Shown in pieces: positions 7,701 through 16,996 of a DNA stretch of 64,000 nt. The DNA comes from Rhodopirellula islandica (lineage in GTDB: Bacteria; Planctomycetota; Planctomycetia; Pirellulales; Pirellulaceae): assembly GCF_001027925.1 (NCBI RefSeq), contig NZ_LECT01000031.1, positions 62,001 through 126,000 of the forward strand, read 5' to 3'. A program made the position numbers and the translations under genes. Below the pieces are notes generated by a model. It made no database searches. It was not told where the DNA came from and saw only the letters and a program-made list of their open reading frames with translations. Numbering within the stretch: the first letter of the stretch is position 1; the number at the start of each line of letters is the position of its first letter.

Positions 7701-9821
7701 ATGCACCCATGTCTGAAGGTTGTCACTCAGTTGTCGGTCGCGGCATTCGCGTTCTCATTGAACATGAATGCCGCACTGGCTCAATCGGCCGTCTCGCAAT
7801 CGATCAGCCCGGCCGAGTTGCTCGAAAGGTCTCGGCCTCGATTGGAAGGCATCTACGCCAAAGGTGAGATGCGTCCCAAGCGTTTCGAGGCAAACTGGTT
7901 GGGAGACAGCACGGGTTTTGTGATTCCCGAGAAGGACGCCGATTCCGGAGAATCCGTCCGAGCCATCTACAGCGTGGAGTCAGGGGAACGCACGGTTGCA
8001 TCGCCGGATGTCGAGATCGCCGAGCGTGATCCCTTGCTGTCACCCGATGGACGCAGTCTGCTGAAGAAGCAGCGTCGAAGCTGGGTGATTCGCGACCTGG
8101 GAAGCGGGGAGTCACGTCCTTTGTTGGAACCATCCAAGTCCGGTGACATCTCCTATCAAGATCCGAGCTGGAGCCCTGATGGCAAGCGAATTCTTTTCGT
8201 CGAAGCCAACTCCAATGATGTCCAATTTCGCAATGTCCTCGTTCCGGATGACCCTTCTTATCCCAGTGTCAGCAAAACACGTTTCGCTCGCGTCGGAACC
8301 AAAATTCCAGAGTTGAGAGTGGGCGTGGTCAGTGTGGACGGCGATGACGCTGGTTCAGTGACCTGGTTGCCAATTGCCTTCCCTGAGGAAGGTGGCTACT
8401 TCGGTGAAGTTTCATGGGCAGGGAACTCGGACGAAGTTCTGGTCGAGCGACTCAGTCGTTTCCGTGACAAACGCGAGTTTCTATTGGCCAAAGTGGACGG
8501 GTCGGTGTCCACCCTTTTTGAAGAAACCAATGACGCGTGGGCGGTTGGAAGCCACGGGATCAACTCGGGCATCACGTGGCTTGATGGAGGCAAACGGTTC
8601 CTCTTCCTGAGTGAAAAGGACGGTTGGCGGCAGGCCTTCACGATCGCACGCGACGGAACAGACATTCAGATTCTGACACCGGGTGAGTACGACATCATCG
8701 ATCGTGCGGAACCGGGCGATGTCGTCGACGAAGCAAACGGTTGGTACTACTTCTATGCGTCGCCTGAAAACGGCACGCAACGGTATCTGCACCGTGTTCC
8801 TCTGGATGGATCAGGAACGCTTGAAAAGATCACGCCGGGGGACCAGCCTGGATGGCATGAGTATCAGTTTTCGCCGGATCGCAAATGGGCTTTTCATACC
8901 TATTCAACCGTGAACACGCCTCCGGTGGTTGAGTTGGTTTCGATTCCAGAACATCGCTCGATCCGGATCCTGGAAGACAACCAAGAACTGCAGAAGCTTG
9001 CCCAAAAGACAATCACGCGAGCCACCGAATTCGTCCAGTTGAAGCTGTCTGAGGATGTGACCGTTGATGCGAGTGTGACCAAACCCAGTGACTTTGATGA
9101 GTCGAAACGTTACCCGGTGTTTGTCTATGTCTATGGCGAGCCCTATCTCCAGACAGTGCTCGATCGTTGGGGAGCCGCTCAAATCGATTTTCTCCGCACG
9201 ATTGCGGACCTGGGGTACATCACTGTATCGATCGACAATCGCGGGACGCCTTGCCCCAAAGGCGCAGCGTGGCGACGAAGCATCTTCGGTAGCTTGGGAC
9301 CACTCTCGACCGAAGAACAAGCTGCCGCGATTCAGGAACTGGGACGCACGCGATCGTATGTGGATCTGTCGCGGGTCGGGATCTGGGGTTGGAGTGGCGG
9401 TGGTTCGAACACACTGAACGCATTGTTTCGAAAACCCGATGTTTATCATCTCGGGATCGCTGTCGTGCCCAAGCCACAACCGCATCTCTACAACGCTTGG
9501 TTCCAAGAGATCTACATGCGGACTCCGGAAGTCAACGCCGACGGATACGCTCGTTCGGCTCCCTTGGGATTTGCAGACGGGTTGAAGGGCAAGTTGCTGA
9601 TTGTCACAGGATCAGGCGAAACCAACACGCACATTCAGATCATCGAAGGTTTGGTCGATCGGTTGATCGAACTGGGCAAGCCTTTTGATTACATGGTCTA
9701 CCCCAACCGAGACCATGGGCTGCGTGAAGGCAAAGGTTCTGAAGTGCATGTCCGAATGTTGATCACGCGGTACTTGCTCGAGAACCTGACACCCGGGCCG
9801 ATGCCGGTGGAATCGAACTAG
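7701..9821 (+). CDS. Exported S9-family prolyl oligopeptidase / DPP IV-like peptidase
   Basis: A 706-residue protein with an N-terminal signal peptide (about 1-28, ending AALAQ). I use the ATG at 7701 rather than the TTG just before it. Residues about 50-440 have the repeating pattern of a DPP IV-type beta-propeller (LLSPDGRSL, DPSWSPDGKRI, FSPDRKWAFH). Residues 450-700 are the alpha/beta-hydrolase domain with nucleophile Ser565 in GWSGGG and His672 in NRDHG. Where DPP IV relatives have the catalytic Asp (the ADDNVH segment), this protein reads GETNTH, with Glu640 and Thr641, so the acid is altered. Its stop codon TAG is formed by TA plus the first base of repeat A1. Confidence 0.88.
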   Translation: MHPCLKVVTQLSVAAFAFSLNMNAALAQSAVSQSISPAELLERSRPRLEGIYAKGEMRPKRFEANWLGDSTGFVIPEKDADSGESVRAIYSVESGERTVASPDVEIAERDPLLSPDGRSLLKKQRRSWVIRDLGSGESRPLLEPSKSGDISYQDPSWSPDGKRILFVEANSNDVQFRNVLVPDDPSYPSVSKTRFARVGTKIPELRVGVVSVDGDDAGSVTWLPIAFPEEGGYFGEVSWAGNSDEVLVERLSRFRDKREFLLAKVDGSVSTLFEETNDAWAVGSHGINSGITWLDGGKRFLFLSEKDGWRQAFTIARDGTDIQILTPGEYDIIDRAEPGDVVDEANGWYYFYASPENGTQRYLHRVPLDGSGTLEKITPGDQPGWHEYQFSPDRKWAFHTYSTVNTPPVVELVSIPEHRSIRILEDNQELQKLAQKTITRATEFVQLKLSEDVTVDASVTKPSDFDESKRYPVFVYVYGEPYLQTVLDRWGAAQIDFLRTIADLGYITVSIDNRGTPCPKGAAWRRSIFGSLGPLSTEEQAAAIQELGRTRSYVDLSRVGIWGWSGGGSNTLNALFRKPDVYHLGIAVVPKPQPHLYNAWFQEIYMRTPEVNADGYARSAPLGFADGLKGKLLIVTGSGETNTHIQIIEGLVDRLIELGKPFDYMVYPNRDHGLREGKGSEVHVRMLITRYLLENLTPGPMPVESN

Positions 9822-9945
9822 TGGTCTGTCACAGCTAAAAGTGAGGGGTGATCGTAGTGGACGAGGCCACGAGTCCTTGGATTTGACGCCAGTTCAGGAC
9901 TCGTGGCCTCGTCCACTACCCTAAAAACAAGTCCTGACAGACCAC
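9821..9945 (+). repeat. 125-bp palindromic element, family A copy 1
   Basis: Terminal inverted repeats are GTGGTCTGTCA on the left and TGACAGACCAC on the right. An inner stem of about 24 bp (GTAGTGGACGAGGCCACGAG and its complement) encloses a loop with GGATTTGACGCCAGTT. TA precedes the left end and supplies, with the element's first G, the stop codon of the peptidase gene. The right flank is GA rather than TA. No coding capacity. It lies between convergent genes. Confidence 0.85.
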
Positions 9946-10026
9946 GAGGCCGGTAGGTTTAGGTCTCTTCGAGTGGGAACTGTTCGGCGTTCGCCACGGT
10001 TCCCGCTCTCACCCGGGAAAGTTTGG

Positions 10027-11781
10027 CTACGGTTTTGATCCTGTTTCGTAGTGGAACCAGTCGATGTCGACCCAACCGCTTTCGGAAACGTCGTCGGTTC
10101 GGTTGTTCCAACAGAACACACCGGGACGATTGCCACGCCAGTTCCCGAAGTTCAGCGTGTAGTTCCAAGGCGTTGTGATCCAGGACTCTCCATCGAGACT
10201 CCACGCGAAGTCCGCTTCATCACCATCGGTCGTGCTTCGTAGATAGAGATCTGTGCCAGGGACCGTTGGCCCGGTGTCCAACTTGCCGTTGTGGTTGAAG
10301 AAGAGCTGCGTCGTGCCATCCTTTTGCCTCTGAACGCCGAACAAAGCATAGCGGCCGGAATGGTGACAGAAACCAGCCCGTGTGCCCCAGGTCATGCCGC
10401 GTAAATCCAGCTTGGTCGTGGCGGTCGTTTTAGCGACGCCGAGATGGCGCTGGGAAAGCGTGTTGGACGCTCCCCAGAACGCTCCTTTCAGTCGGCCGCG
10501 ATCCACCGTGACGGGTTGGGAGGCGTGCAGACGCAAATAGCCCGGCCGAGCTGAAAGTGAAAACCGTTCGCGACGTGGTTCGTGGTTCCAATTCCATTGC
10601 GGACCGATTTGCTGGCCATCGAATTCATCGGATGTCTGAAGCGGACGAGCGTGCTCGCTTGGGATGGGCTTGTTGTGAACCCAAACGGGCTCGCCGATCC
10701 CATCACCGTCGATGTCCTCGCCAATGATTGGCCATCCCTCTTTCCAAGTGACGGGTTGCAAACACTGAGGGCGTCCGTGAAAGACGGGTGTTCCGTTTTG
10801 AACGAGCTGATGCATGAACCACCATCTGCCATCCGGGGCTTCGATCAAGGAACCTTGGCAGGCCGATCGATCGGAGTCCGTTTCTCGTTCCATCACCACA
10901 CGCGATTCGTAGGGGCCTTGCAAGGAATCAGTTTGTGATCGAAGACAAAGTTGCTTGCGATCGCGGCTTGCACCTTCGCCTTGCCACTCAATCAGCATGA
11001 TGTACCACTGATTGTCGAAGCGTCGGATCTTGGCGGCTTCGACGGCGGTTCCTGAGAAGATGGTCGTGCCTTCGTCGAGCAATTCAGAACCATCCCAGGA
11101 CAGGCGGAAGAGTTTGATCTCATGGGGTTGGTCCGGACGCGGCGGGGATCCTTTGCCCCAATTGCAAACCAACCAGGCCTCCTGTTTTTCGTTGTCAAAG
11201 TAAACCGCGGGATCGGTCCAGTGCTTTCGCTTGAGGAGACAGACGGGCTCCGTCCAAGGACCGGCAAGGTCATTGGCTCGGGTCAGGTAGAGGCCTGATT
11301 GAAAATCGATTTGGTAGCACAGCCATTCACCGTTGTGTTGGACCAGATCGCCAGCCCAGCACCCGAACCGGTAACCGTTCATTTGGTCCCAGTTGTATGA
11401 CGGTTCCCAAGTGATTGTGGGGATGGCATGCCCGGTGTACTGCCAATTCACCAGATCTTTCGATTCCAAGAGGGTCATCCCAGGCGAGTAGTGATTCGTC
11501 GACGTGATCATGACCCAGCGATCATTGGCTTCATCGCGTTCGACGTCGCTGTCCGCAAAATCGCCATTGAGAATCGGGTTGGCATAAGTTCCGTTGCCCA
11601 GGTCACCCCACTGACGAAAACGTGCGTCGATGGATGATTCGGTCTGTTCGAGCATCGCTGTCACGGGCGGCGGACTGTTCGGGGAATCAGCAGATGCGAC
11701 CGATGAAAACGCCAGGGTGACGAGCAGAGGGAGACGGAATGATCGTGCGAACAGATCCAAAAAGTCGGAGTTCATTTTCAT
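10027..11781 (-). CDS. Exported GH43-like glycoside hydrolase
   Basis: The ATG at 11781 gives 584 residues with a signal peptide (about 1-32). Upstream in-frame codons exist but precede no signal. Residues 65-370 carry five-bladed-propeller glycosidase features: NPILNGDFADSDV, with Asp77 the likely catalytic base, and TAVEAAKI, with Glu248 the likely acid. Tryptophan-rich substrate loops lie between them. Residues 395-580 form a second beta-rich domain (DEFDGQQIGPQWNWNH onward) like the concanavalin-type module often attached to GH43 enzymes. Expected activity is on arabinan, xylan or related side chains; exact specificity is unknown. Likely periplasmic or secreted. Confidence 0.88.
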   Translation of the reverse strand: MKMNSDFLDLFARSFRLPLLVTLAFSSVASADSPNSPPPVTAMLEQTESSIDARFRQWGDLGNGTYANPILNGDFADSDVERDEANDRWVMITSTNHYSPGMTLLESKDLVNWQYTGHAIPTITWEPSYNWDQMNGYRFGCWAGDLVQHNGEWLCYQIDFQSGLYLTRANDLAGPWTEPVCLLKRKHWTDPAVYFDNEKQEAWLVCNWGKGSPPRPDQPHEIKLFRLSWDGSELLDEGTTIFSGTAVEAAKIRRFDNQWYIMLIEWQGEGASRDRKQLCLRSQTDSLQGPYESRVVMERETDSDRSACQGSLIEAPDGRWWFMHQLVQNGTPVFHGRPQCLQPVTWKEGWPIIGEDIDGDGIGEPVWVHNKPIPSEHARPLQTSDEFDGQQIGPQWNWNHEPRRERFSLSARPGYLRLHASQPVTVDRGRLKGAFWGASNTLSQRHLGVAKTTATTKLDLRGMTWGTRAGFCHHSGRYALFGVQRQKDGTTQLFFNHNGKLDTGPTVPGTDLYLRSTTDGDEADFAWSLDGESWITTPWNYTLNFGNWRGNRPGVFCWNNRTDDVSESGWVDIDWFHYETGSKP

Positions 11782-11828
11782 GATCAACAGGTTGCAGCAA
11801 TGAGGTGGGGAGGTGAAAGGCGGGAGCT

Positions 11829-12275
11829 TCAAGTGCGATTGGAAGTGTCGACAAGGGAGAAACGCTTGGTGCCGCTGACGAAGATTCCGCACGCGATGAA
11901 TGCACCGACGAGTGCCCCGAGAAGAATGATGCCAATTCCTTGAACGTTGGGCCCAGCCAAAAGAAACAATCCCATGGGAGGAAAACAGATGGCGATCAAC
12001 GAGTAGAGCATCTGACGGGAACGCACACTTGGATCATGAGGCCAATTCCGAGAACGAATCCGGAAGATCAGCCCACCGACGACGCACCCAATCAAAAGTG
12101 TGGCGAGCCCAATTGCAGGAACGTGAGTCAGCAAGGGAACGGATGCAAACGCACCAGCCACTGCGGAGAAAATGATGTACCACGCCGGTCCCCTTCGGAA
12201 TTCTGAATTCACACCGTGACTCAGTGGACGCACTGTTTCGGTTTCCGTCGGTGGTGCGTAAGGGTTGTCAGTCAC
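11829..12275 (-). CDS. Small integral membrane protein of unknown function
   Basis: A 148-residue protein opening MTDNPYAPPTE, an N-terminal pattern I associate with planctomycete membrane proteins. Four hydrophobic segments follow at about 33-50, 54-75, 88-107 and 111-132, with a short polar C-terminus. No enzymatic motif is visible. It lies 47 bases upstream of the GH43 gene on the same strand and may be cotranscribed with it, though nothing links their functions. Confidence 0.8.
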   Translation of the reverse strand: MTDNPYAPPTETETVRPLSHGVNSEFRRGPAWYIIFSAVAGAFASVPLLTHVPAIGLATLLIGCVVGGLIFRIRSRNWPHDPSVRSRQMLYSLIAICFPPMGLFLLAGPNVQGIGIILLGALVGAFIACGIFVSGTKRFSLVDTSNRT

Positions 12276-12429
12276 AGTGGCTCAGATTGACTATCAAAAC
12301 TCGAACAAAGGCGGTTTGCAAGATCGTTGCTGGCGGACTCTGTTGGATCCCGGAAGCGGAATGACGCTCCGCGGTGGAAGGCTGACTCCGTTCGCATGCT
12401 TGGCAGAAGTCTAGTGAATTTGGTTGGTA

Positions 12430-12681
12430 AGCAGGTCGTTAGTGGTCTGTTACAGCTAATCGTGCGGGGTGATCGTAGTGGACGAGGCGACGAGTCCTTG
12501 GATTTGACGCCAGTTCAGGACTCGTCGCCTCGTCCACGACCCTAAGAATAAGTCGTGACAGACCACTATGAGTCTTTCGGCTTCTAAATTGGTTTGGCAA
12601 GCGTCGTTGCTCCCACGTACAACCGGGGCTAACGCCCAAACGGCTCACATGATTATGCCCGATCATTCCTGCCGACCTGCT
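12430..12681 (+). repeat. Family B copy 3, interrupted by an A element
   Basis: The left end AGCAGGTCG starts at 12430 and the right end CCTGCCGACCTGCT finishes at 12681, with TA outside both ends (12428-12429, 12682-12683). Between them sits a complete A element (12442-12566) flanked by TA on each side. Removing the A element and one TA leaves exactly 125 bases. The left 61 of these align without gaps to the minus strand of B1 (shared GAGTCTTTCGGC and GTTGCTCCCACG at the same spacing). Confidence 0.85.
12442..12566 (+). mobile_element. 125-bp palindromic element, family A copy 2, nested in B3
   Basis: Terminal repeats GTGGTCTGTTACAGC and GTCGTGACAGACCAC, with TA at 12440-12441 and 12567-12568, consistent with a duplicated TA target. 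The stem reads GACGAGGCGACGAG where A1 reads GACGAGGCCACGAG, and the opposite arm changes to match. Too short to encode a transposase, so it would need one in trans. The nesting is the best direct evidence of mobility in the window. Confidence 0.8.
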
Positions 12682-12718
12682 TAGCAGATGCAACTCGTCT
12701 TCCGGCTTTTGTCCTTCT

Positions 12719-12777
12719 TCATCCCGGGAGGGATGTCAGACGGTAGCCGATGGTCGCTGCAACGCAGCGCACCACCG
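12719..12777. repeat. Short palindromic repeat, family F
   Basis: Starts near TCATCCCGGGAGGGATG (itself palindromic, CATCCC/GGGATG) and continues through GACGGTAGCCGATGG to a GCTGC-AAC-GCAGC-type hairpin ending CACCACCGG. I recognise the GTCAGACGGTAGCC type of sequence from Rhodopirellula intergenic regions. Borders are approximate. Confidence 0.5.
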
Positions 12778-12787
12778 GAAACTTCCA

Positions 12788-12973
12788 TCACCCCTGGCCA
12801 GCGCTGATGGAACGCGACGTGACGATGGCAGGAAAACCGACGAAGATCAGTACGGCGACGGCGGCGATCACTCCGAAGAGGATCGAGAGCATCGCGACGG
12901 TGCTGATCAAGGATTCAAGTGCCAGGCTTTTGGTTTGGCGGCGTTTGGGAATCGAATGAGCAGTGAGTTCCAT
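12788..12973 (-). CDS. Possible small single-pass membrane protein
   Basis: From the ATG at 12973 the frame gives 61 residues: a polar, positively charged start (MELTAHSIPKRRQTK), then one long hydrophobic stretch at about residues 23-50, then a short tail. It lies 97 bases after the DUF5722 gene on the same strand. There is no good ribosome site. The charge pattern is that of a real membrane peptide, but the gene is short and its end lies close to repeat F, so I hold it as tentative. Confidence 0.45.
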   Translation of the reverse strand: MELTAHSIPKRRQTKSLALESLISTVAMLSILFGVIAAVAVLIFVGFPAIVTSRSISAGQG

Positions 12974-13070
12974 GATCGGCTACCAGGGAGATGGAAGGGG
13001 ATGGATCTGTTGTTGGACGCGACGAATTGGTGCCACTGCCCATCTCCGGATGGTGCAGTCATGGTGTCGT

Positions 13071-15251
13071 TCATTGTTTCCAATGAGATTCGTAGTGGGT
13101 GCGGAGGTTCGATTCGGTTGAGGTTCCGATCGACTTGTAAGCATCCCAGGCTGGTTTGGGGGCACCGCGTGGTTGCTCGGGCGAACCGAGTCCACGCAGT
13201 CCCAAGTGCAGGCCACCTTCGGCACGGGAGTCCACGGGGCGATGGTAGTCGAATGCAAGAATGGACTTGCACTTGCGAATTTGTTCAAAGGTGTAGAACA
13301 CCGCGGCGGCTTGTTGTTCTAACGCTTGTGGATCAGTCTCGGACGCGTGGAAGCCTTGCTCGCTGAGCAACACCGCACGCACCTTGCCCTCGGGATCTCG
13401 CAAACGTTCGGTGTGCAACCAGTCGTCCAGCACCTGCCAGTTCTTGAGCGTGAACATGCTGGCATCGAGTGTGAATTCAACGTTGTCGTTCCAGGTGTCG
13501 GATTCCCACAGGCTTTCGGGGTAGGGATGATGAGCCAATCCCCACGGGAAGTTGCCTTCGACTTCACCGTGTCGAACGAGCGCCTGCATGATGTCTTTGG
13601 ACGCGTACCAACGCCAATGCGGAGGATCTTCCAGGTTCCAATGATGCGTCAACGAAATGAACGTGCGAGCGTGAGGATTGACCCGTCGAGTTGCGGCGTC
13701 GACCATCCGCATGGAGCGAAAGTAGTGGTCGAGATAGACGTGCATGGGAACCTCGCCCATGTTGGTCCATTGCCAACCGGCGTCGATTTCATTGTGGACG
13801 ATCCAGTGATCGATTCGGAGGTTGCCTTCGCTGTAGCGTTCAGCGAGGAAGTCCAGCGTGTCGGCGTACAGTTGGGCGGACGCTTCGTCGACCAAGTTCG
13901 GCATCGTGTACGTGCCAGCGGGGTCGGCATTGGGATGTTCCAAGCTGGGCAAGTCATCGGTCGACTTGGTTCGCGAATTGGGAATCAGCAGAATGGCCGC
14001 CATCACCAAACCAGCGTCGCGTCCCTTTTGCACACGGTGATCGAGGTGCCGCATGGCGGCTTGGTTGACGTATCGTTCTCGCCCGCGGACCTGCGTGGCC
14101 TGAAACCCGCGACGTGGTGTCGGTGAAACCAAATGGCTCAAGACCAGATTGACCGAACCGTGAGCCAGTCCGAGTTCCTCGACATGTTCCGGTGCGAGCT
14201 CGGCAAGGCAGGTCATGCCTTTGGCGGCACGCAGCTTTGGTGTTGGAGAAAGCTCTTTGGCCTCGGCCGCATCGTAGCGATCGACGTGATGCACGGCGGA
14301 AAACGGCGTTGCGGATCGATTGCCTTCGGGGTCCAGTTGGCTCGAAATTGAAACGACTTGCCATCGAACGCCCGTGTCACGCAGCTTCGATTCTTGGTCG
14401 GCCGGGATGCGGACGATGAAGGTTCCGTCTGCGTCAATCCGGACGGGGCGAAAGAAGGTTTTCGAGTTCACCTTGGCCGGAACCGCGGAAATTTCGGTCA
14501 ACCCGCGCGCGATCAAACTGAGGTTGGCCGTTGAGAGTTGGCCGACCGCTTTTCCCGCGACGAGGATCGCGTCGGCAGTGTGTTCCACCCGCGTGATTTC
14601 AAGCGGGAATTGCGTCTGATAGTACGAGGCGATCTGTTCGTCCAGTCGTTCCAATCGCTTGACTCGTTCCTGTTGTTCCTGGTTTTGTCGTCTCTCGAAA
14701 TCGTTTTCGAGACGCAGAACAACATTTCGGATTCGAAACCGCTTGTTGGCTTCGGTTCCGAAATCGAGTCGCAGCCAAAGCGGTTGGTCTTCTCGCAGAA
14801 ACTGTTGGCCCAGGGACAGGTCGCAGGTGTACGTCGTCCAGCCTTCCGCGCGATTCAAATGCGGCAGGTCGACGCGGCGTTTTTCTGTCCATGGTTGTCC
14901 GTAGAACAGTTGCATGTTTCGGATGCCCTGCGGGCAAAACACTTCCATCGCCAGAATCCAACGTCGTTCGTTCGCGGGTGTCGGCGGGATCTGAAAGGCA
15001 ATGAATGGATCGTTGCCAGTGGTTCGGAACGCGATCGCGTCTTCCGCCGGTTCCATTTTCAAGTGCTTGAGTTGCGTCTGTTCACTGGAAAGCTGGATCG
15101 ATCGCGGCGCGATGGTGGAGGGGGATTGAGCGGTCGCGAGCGAATTGAAAAGGGGGATCAAAGCTAAGATCGCGAGAACCGGCAGAACGTCCCGCGCGGA
15201 GGGCGTGAAACAAGTGCGTCGGAGAGCAAACCAATCGGAAAACAGATTCAT
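13071..15251 (-). CDS. Exported DUF5722 family protein, probable glycoside hydrolase
   Basis: A 726-residue protein with an N-terminal signal segment (about 1-42, ending ATAQS). Residues 45-190 look like a beta-sandwich, carbohydrate-binding type region; a short charged helix follows (FERRQNQEQQERVKRLERL). Residues 330-715 match the DUF5722 pattern. HNEIDAGWQW places Glu488 after a beta-strand and LLSEQGFH places Glu631, as expected for the acid and nucleophile of a (beta/alpha)8 clan-A glycosidase. That assignment is my inference; activity in this family is not something I can state. It is divergent from the porin gene, which fits an uptake and degradation locus. Confidence 0.82.
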   Translation of the reverse strand: MNLFSDWFALRRTCFTPSARDVLPVLAILALIPLFNSLATAQSPSTIAPRSIQLSSEQTQLKHLKMEPAEDAIAFRTTGNDPFIAFQIPPTPANERRWILAMEVFCPQGIRNMQLFYGQPWTEKRRVDLPHLNRAEGWTTYTCDLSLGQQFLREDQPLWLRLDFGTEANKRFRIRNVVLRLENDFERRQNQEQQERVKRLERLDEQIASYYQTQFPLEITRVEHTADAILVAGKAVGQLSTANLSLIARGLTEISAVPAKVNSKTFFRPVRIDADGTFIVRIPADQESKLRDTGVRWQVVSISSQLDPEGNRSATPFSAVHHVDRYDAAEAKELSPTPKLRAAKGMTCLAELAPEHVEELGLAHGSVNLVLSHLVSPTPRRGFQATQVRGRERYVNQAAMRHLDHRVQKGRDAGLVMAAILLIPNSRTKSTDDLPSLEHPNADPAGTYTMPNLVDEASAQLYADTLDFLAERYSEGNLRIDHWIVHNEIDAGWQWTNMGEVPMHVYLDHYFRSMRMVDAATRRVNPHARTFISLTHHWNLEDPPHWRWYASKDIMQALVRHGEVEGNFPWGLAHHPYPESLWESDTWNDNVEFTLDASMFTLKNWQVLDDWLHTERLRDPEGKVRAVLLSEQGFHASETDPQALEQQAAAVFYTFEQIRKCKSILAFDYHRPVDSRAEGGLHLGLRGLGSPEQPRGAPKPAWDAYKSIGTSTESNLRTHYESHWKQ

Positions 15252-15484
15252 TCGAAGGGGGGTTGTTTGGTGGGGAGGGGGCTCAGCGACGAAGGAGGGG
15301 GAGGCCGCCAGCGGGGAGTTGCATTTGGTCCGATTGTAACGGTTCGCCGCGTCGGTCTACATCCGCTTGGTAGACGTGTCGATTTTGATCATCGGAGCGA
15401 TACGAAGGATCAATTCTTGTGGGCCGGTCATCCGGGACGCAAGGCTTGCATCACAAGGAATGACTTCCAAACAAAGGCGGATGG

Positions 15485-16996
15485 ATGACTGGGCGAGCAA
15501 TCGGGAAACGACTTCGAACGCGGCAAACAGAATTCCGCGGAATCAGTCTGCGAATGGTGATGATCACGTGGACACTGGTTGGTCTTCAGACGACGGTGAC
15601 CAACGCCCAGGAACCCCTGATTTTGGGAAGCGGAATTGTCTCGCAGTCACCCGTTGAGGTTCCACTGGGGCAGACAGTGTCGGAGGAGTCGATTGCGGGA
15701 AACGCTGACAAACGTTCGGATGACGTGTCACAGGAGTTGGCACGCTTGCAGGCCCAGATCGATGAACTGAAGCAAGCGTCGAAGATTTCGCAGGAGCCGG
15801 TTTTTGTTTTTGCGGAGGAGTCTCCTGCAACTTCTTGCACTCCCCCTGCGTCGAGCAAGTATCCCACCGCGCGGCTGACCGGATTCTTCCAAGCCGATAC
15901 CGCTTGGTTCCATCAAAGCGAGCGAAACATTGCAGCGGTGGGGGATGCGGAAGATGGCTCCGACTTTCGGCGAGCTCGTTTGGCCGCGGTTGGGAACGTT
16001 TGGGACAACGTTGCCTACTCGCTTGAGATGGACTTCGGATTTCCCGGACGCCCGAGCTTCATGGACGTGTGGGTCGACTTGGAGGATGTGGTTGGGGATG
16101 GCAATCTGCGAGTCGGCCAGTTTCGACAACCGATCGGAATGGAAGGATTGACCAGCGTCAAAGAGCTCACGTTCATGGAACGCTCGCTGCCATTTGCGTT
16201 GATCCCGTTTCGTCAGGTGGGAGCAGTTCTTTACGGTACATCGTCGGACGAGTTGATGACTTGGGCCGTTAGCGGTTTTCGCTTTCCGACGGATGTTTAC
16301 GGCGGCAGCGTCGGCGAGAACGGTGGCTATGGAACAGCCGCCCGTTTGACTGGGTTGCTGGTGGATCGTGAACCGGGCAACGTTCGCTTCCACGTTGGAG
16401 GTGCCTACAGTTTCATAGATCCTTCGAACGATCTGTTTCAATACCGCAGCCAGCCCGAAGTGTTTGTCAGCGAAACCGGTGGCGGAGTGCCCGCGGCGGT
16501 GGCTGTGAACACACCGTTCTTCGTTGACACGGGGATCATCGACGCGGAGCACACCCATCTGTTTGGAGCGGAACTCGCGGCTTCGGCGGGTTCGTTCTAT
16601 GCCCAGTCGGAGTATCTGGTCAGCGTGGTGGATCAGATTGGCGAGCCGACGGTCGCACTGCCGGGTGCCTACGCGTACGCAGGCTACTTCTTGACCGGTG
16701 AACAGCGTTCGTATGACAAGAAGAACGGAGTCTTCGGCGATGTCATTCCCAATGGCAGCGTCGGCAAAGACGGCGGCATCGGGGCATGGGAATTGGCCGT
16801 TCGGTATTCCTATCTCGACTTCAACGATGCGAATGTGCAAGGCGGACGGTTGAGCGACATCACCGCAGGAGTGAATTGGCACTGGAACCCACACACCAAG
16901 TTCCAACTGAACTACATCCATGCGATGTTGGACAGTCCGGTTAATGGCGACAGCGACGCGAGCATCTTTGCAATGCGAGCCCACCTGGATTTCTAA
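15485..16996 (+). CDS. Phosphate-selective porin O/P-type outer membrane porin
   Basis: A 503-residue protein. The ATG at 15485 precedes a long basic leader; the alternative ATG at 15554 gives a more usual signal peptide (MVMITWTLVGLQ to TNAQ), so the true start is open. Residues about 75-100 form a short coiled coil (DVSQELARLQAQIDELKQ), typical of the periplasmic trimerising segment in OprP-like porins. Beta-barrel sequence follows (LTGFFQADTAWFHQ, FRRARLAAVGNV) to a terminal phenylalanine in MRAHLDF. It should form an outer membrane channel; ion specificity is not readable. The stop codon TAA is TA plus the first A of repeat B4. Confidence 0.88.
   Translation: MTGRAIGKRLRTRQTEFRGISLRMVMITWTLVGLQTTVTNAQEPLILGSGIVSQSPVEVPLGQTVSEESIAGNADKRSDDVSQELARLQAQIDELKQASKISQEPVFVFAEESPATSCTPPASSKYPTARLTGFFQADTAWFHQSERNIAAVGDAEDGSDFRRARLAAVGNVWDNVAYSLEMDFGFPGRPSFMDVWVDLEDVVGDGNLRVGQFRQPIGMEGLTSVKELTFMERSLPFALIPFRQVGAVLYGTSSDELMTWAVSGFRFPTDVYGGSVGENGGYGTAARLTGLLVDREPGNVRFHVGGAYSFIDPSNDLFQYRSQPEVFVSETGGGVPAAVAVNTPFFVDTGIIDAEHTHLFGAELAASAGSFYAQSEYLVSVVDQIGEPTVALPGAYAYAGYFLTGEQRSYDKKNGVFGDVIPNGSVGKDGGIGAWELAVRYSYLDFNDANVQGGRLSDITAGVNWHWNPHTKFQLNYIHAMLDSPVNGDSDASIFAMRAHLDF

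Noticed and set aside
15728-16984. A 418-codon minus-strand frame opposite the porin
   Set aside because: Shadow of the porin coding sequence, with no recognisable protein.
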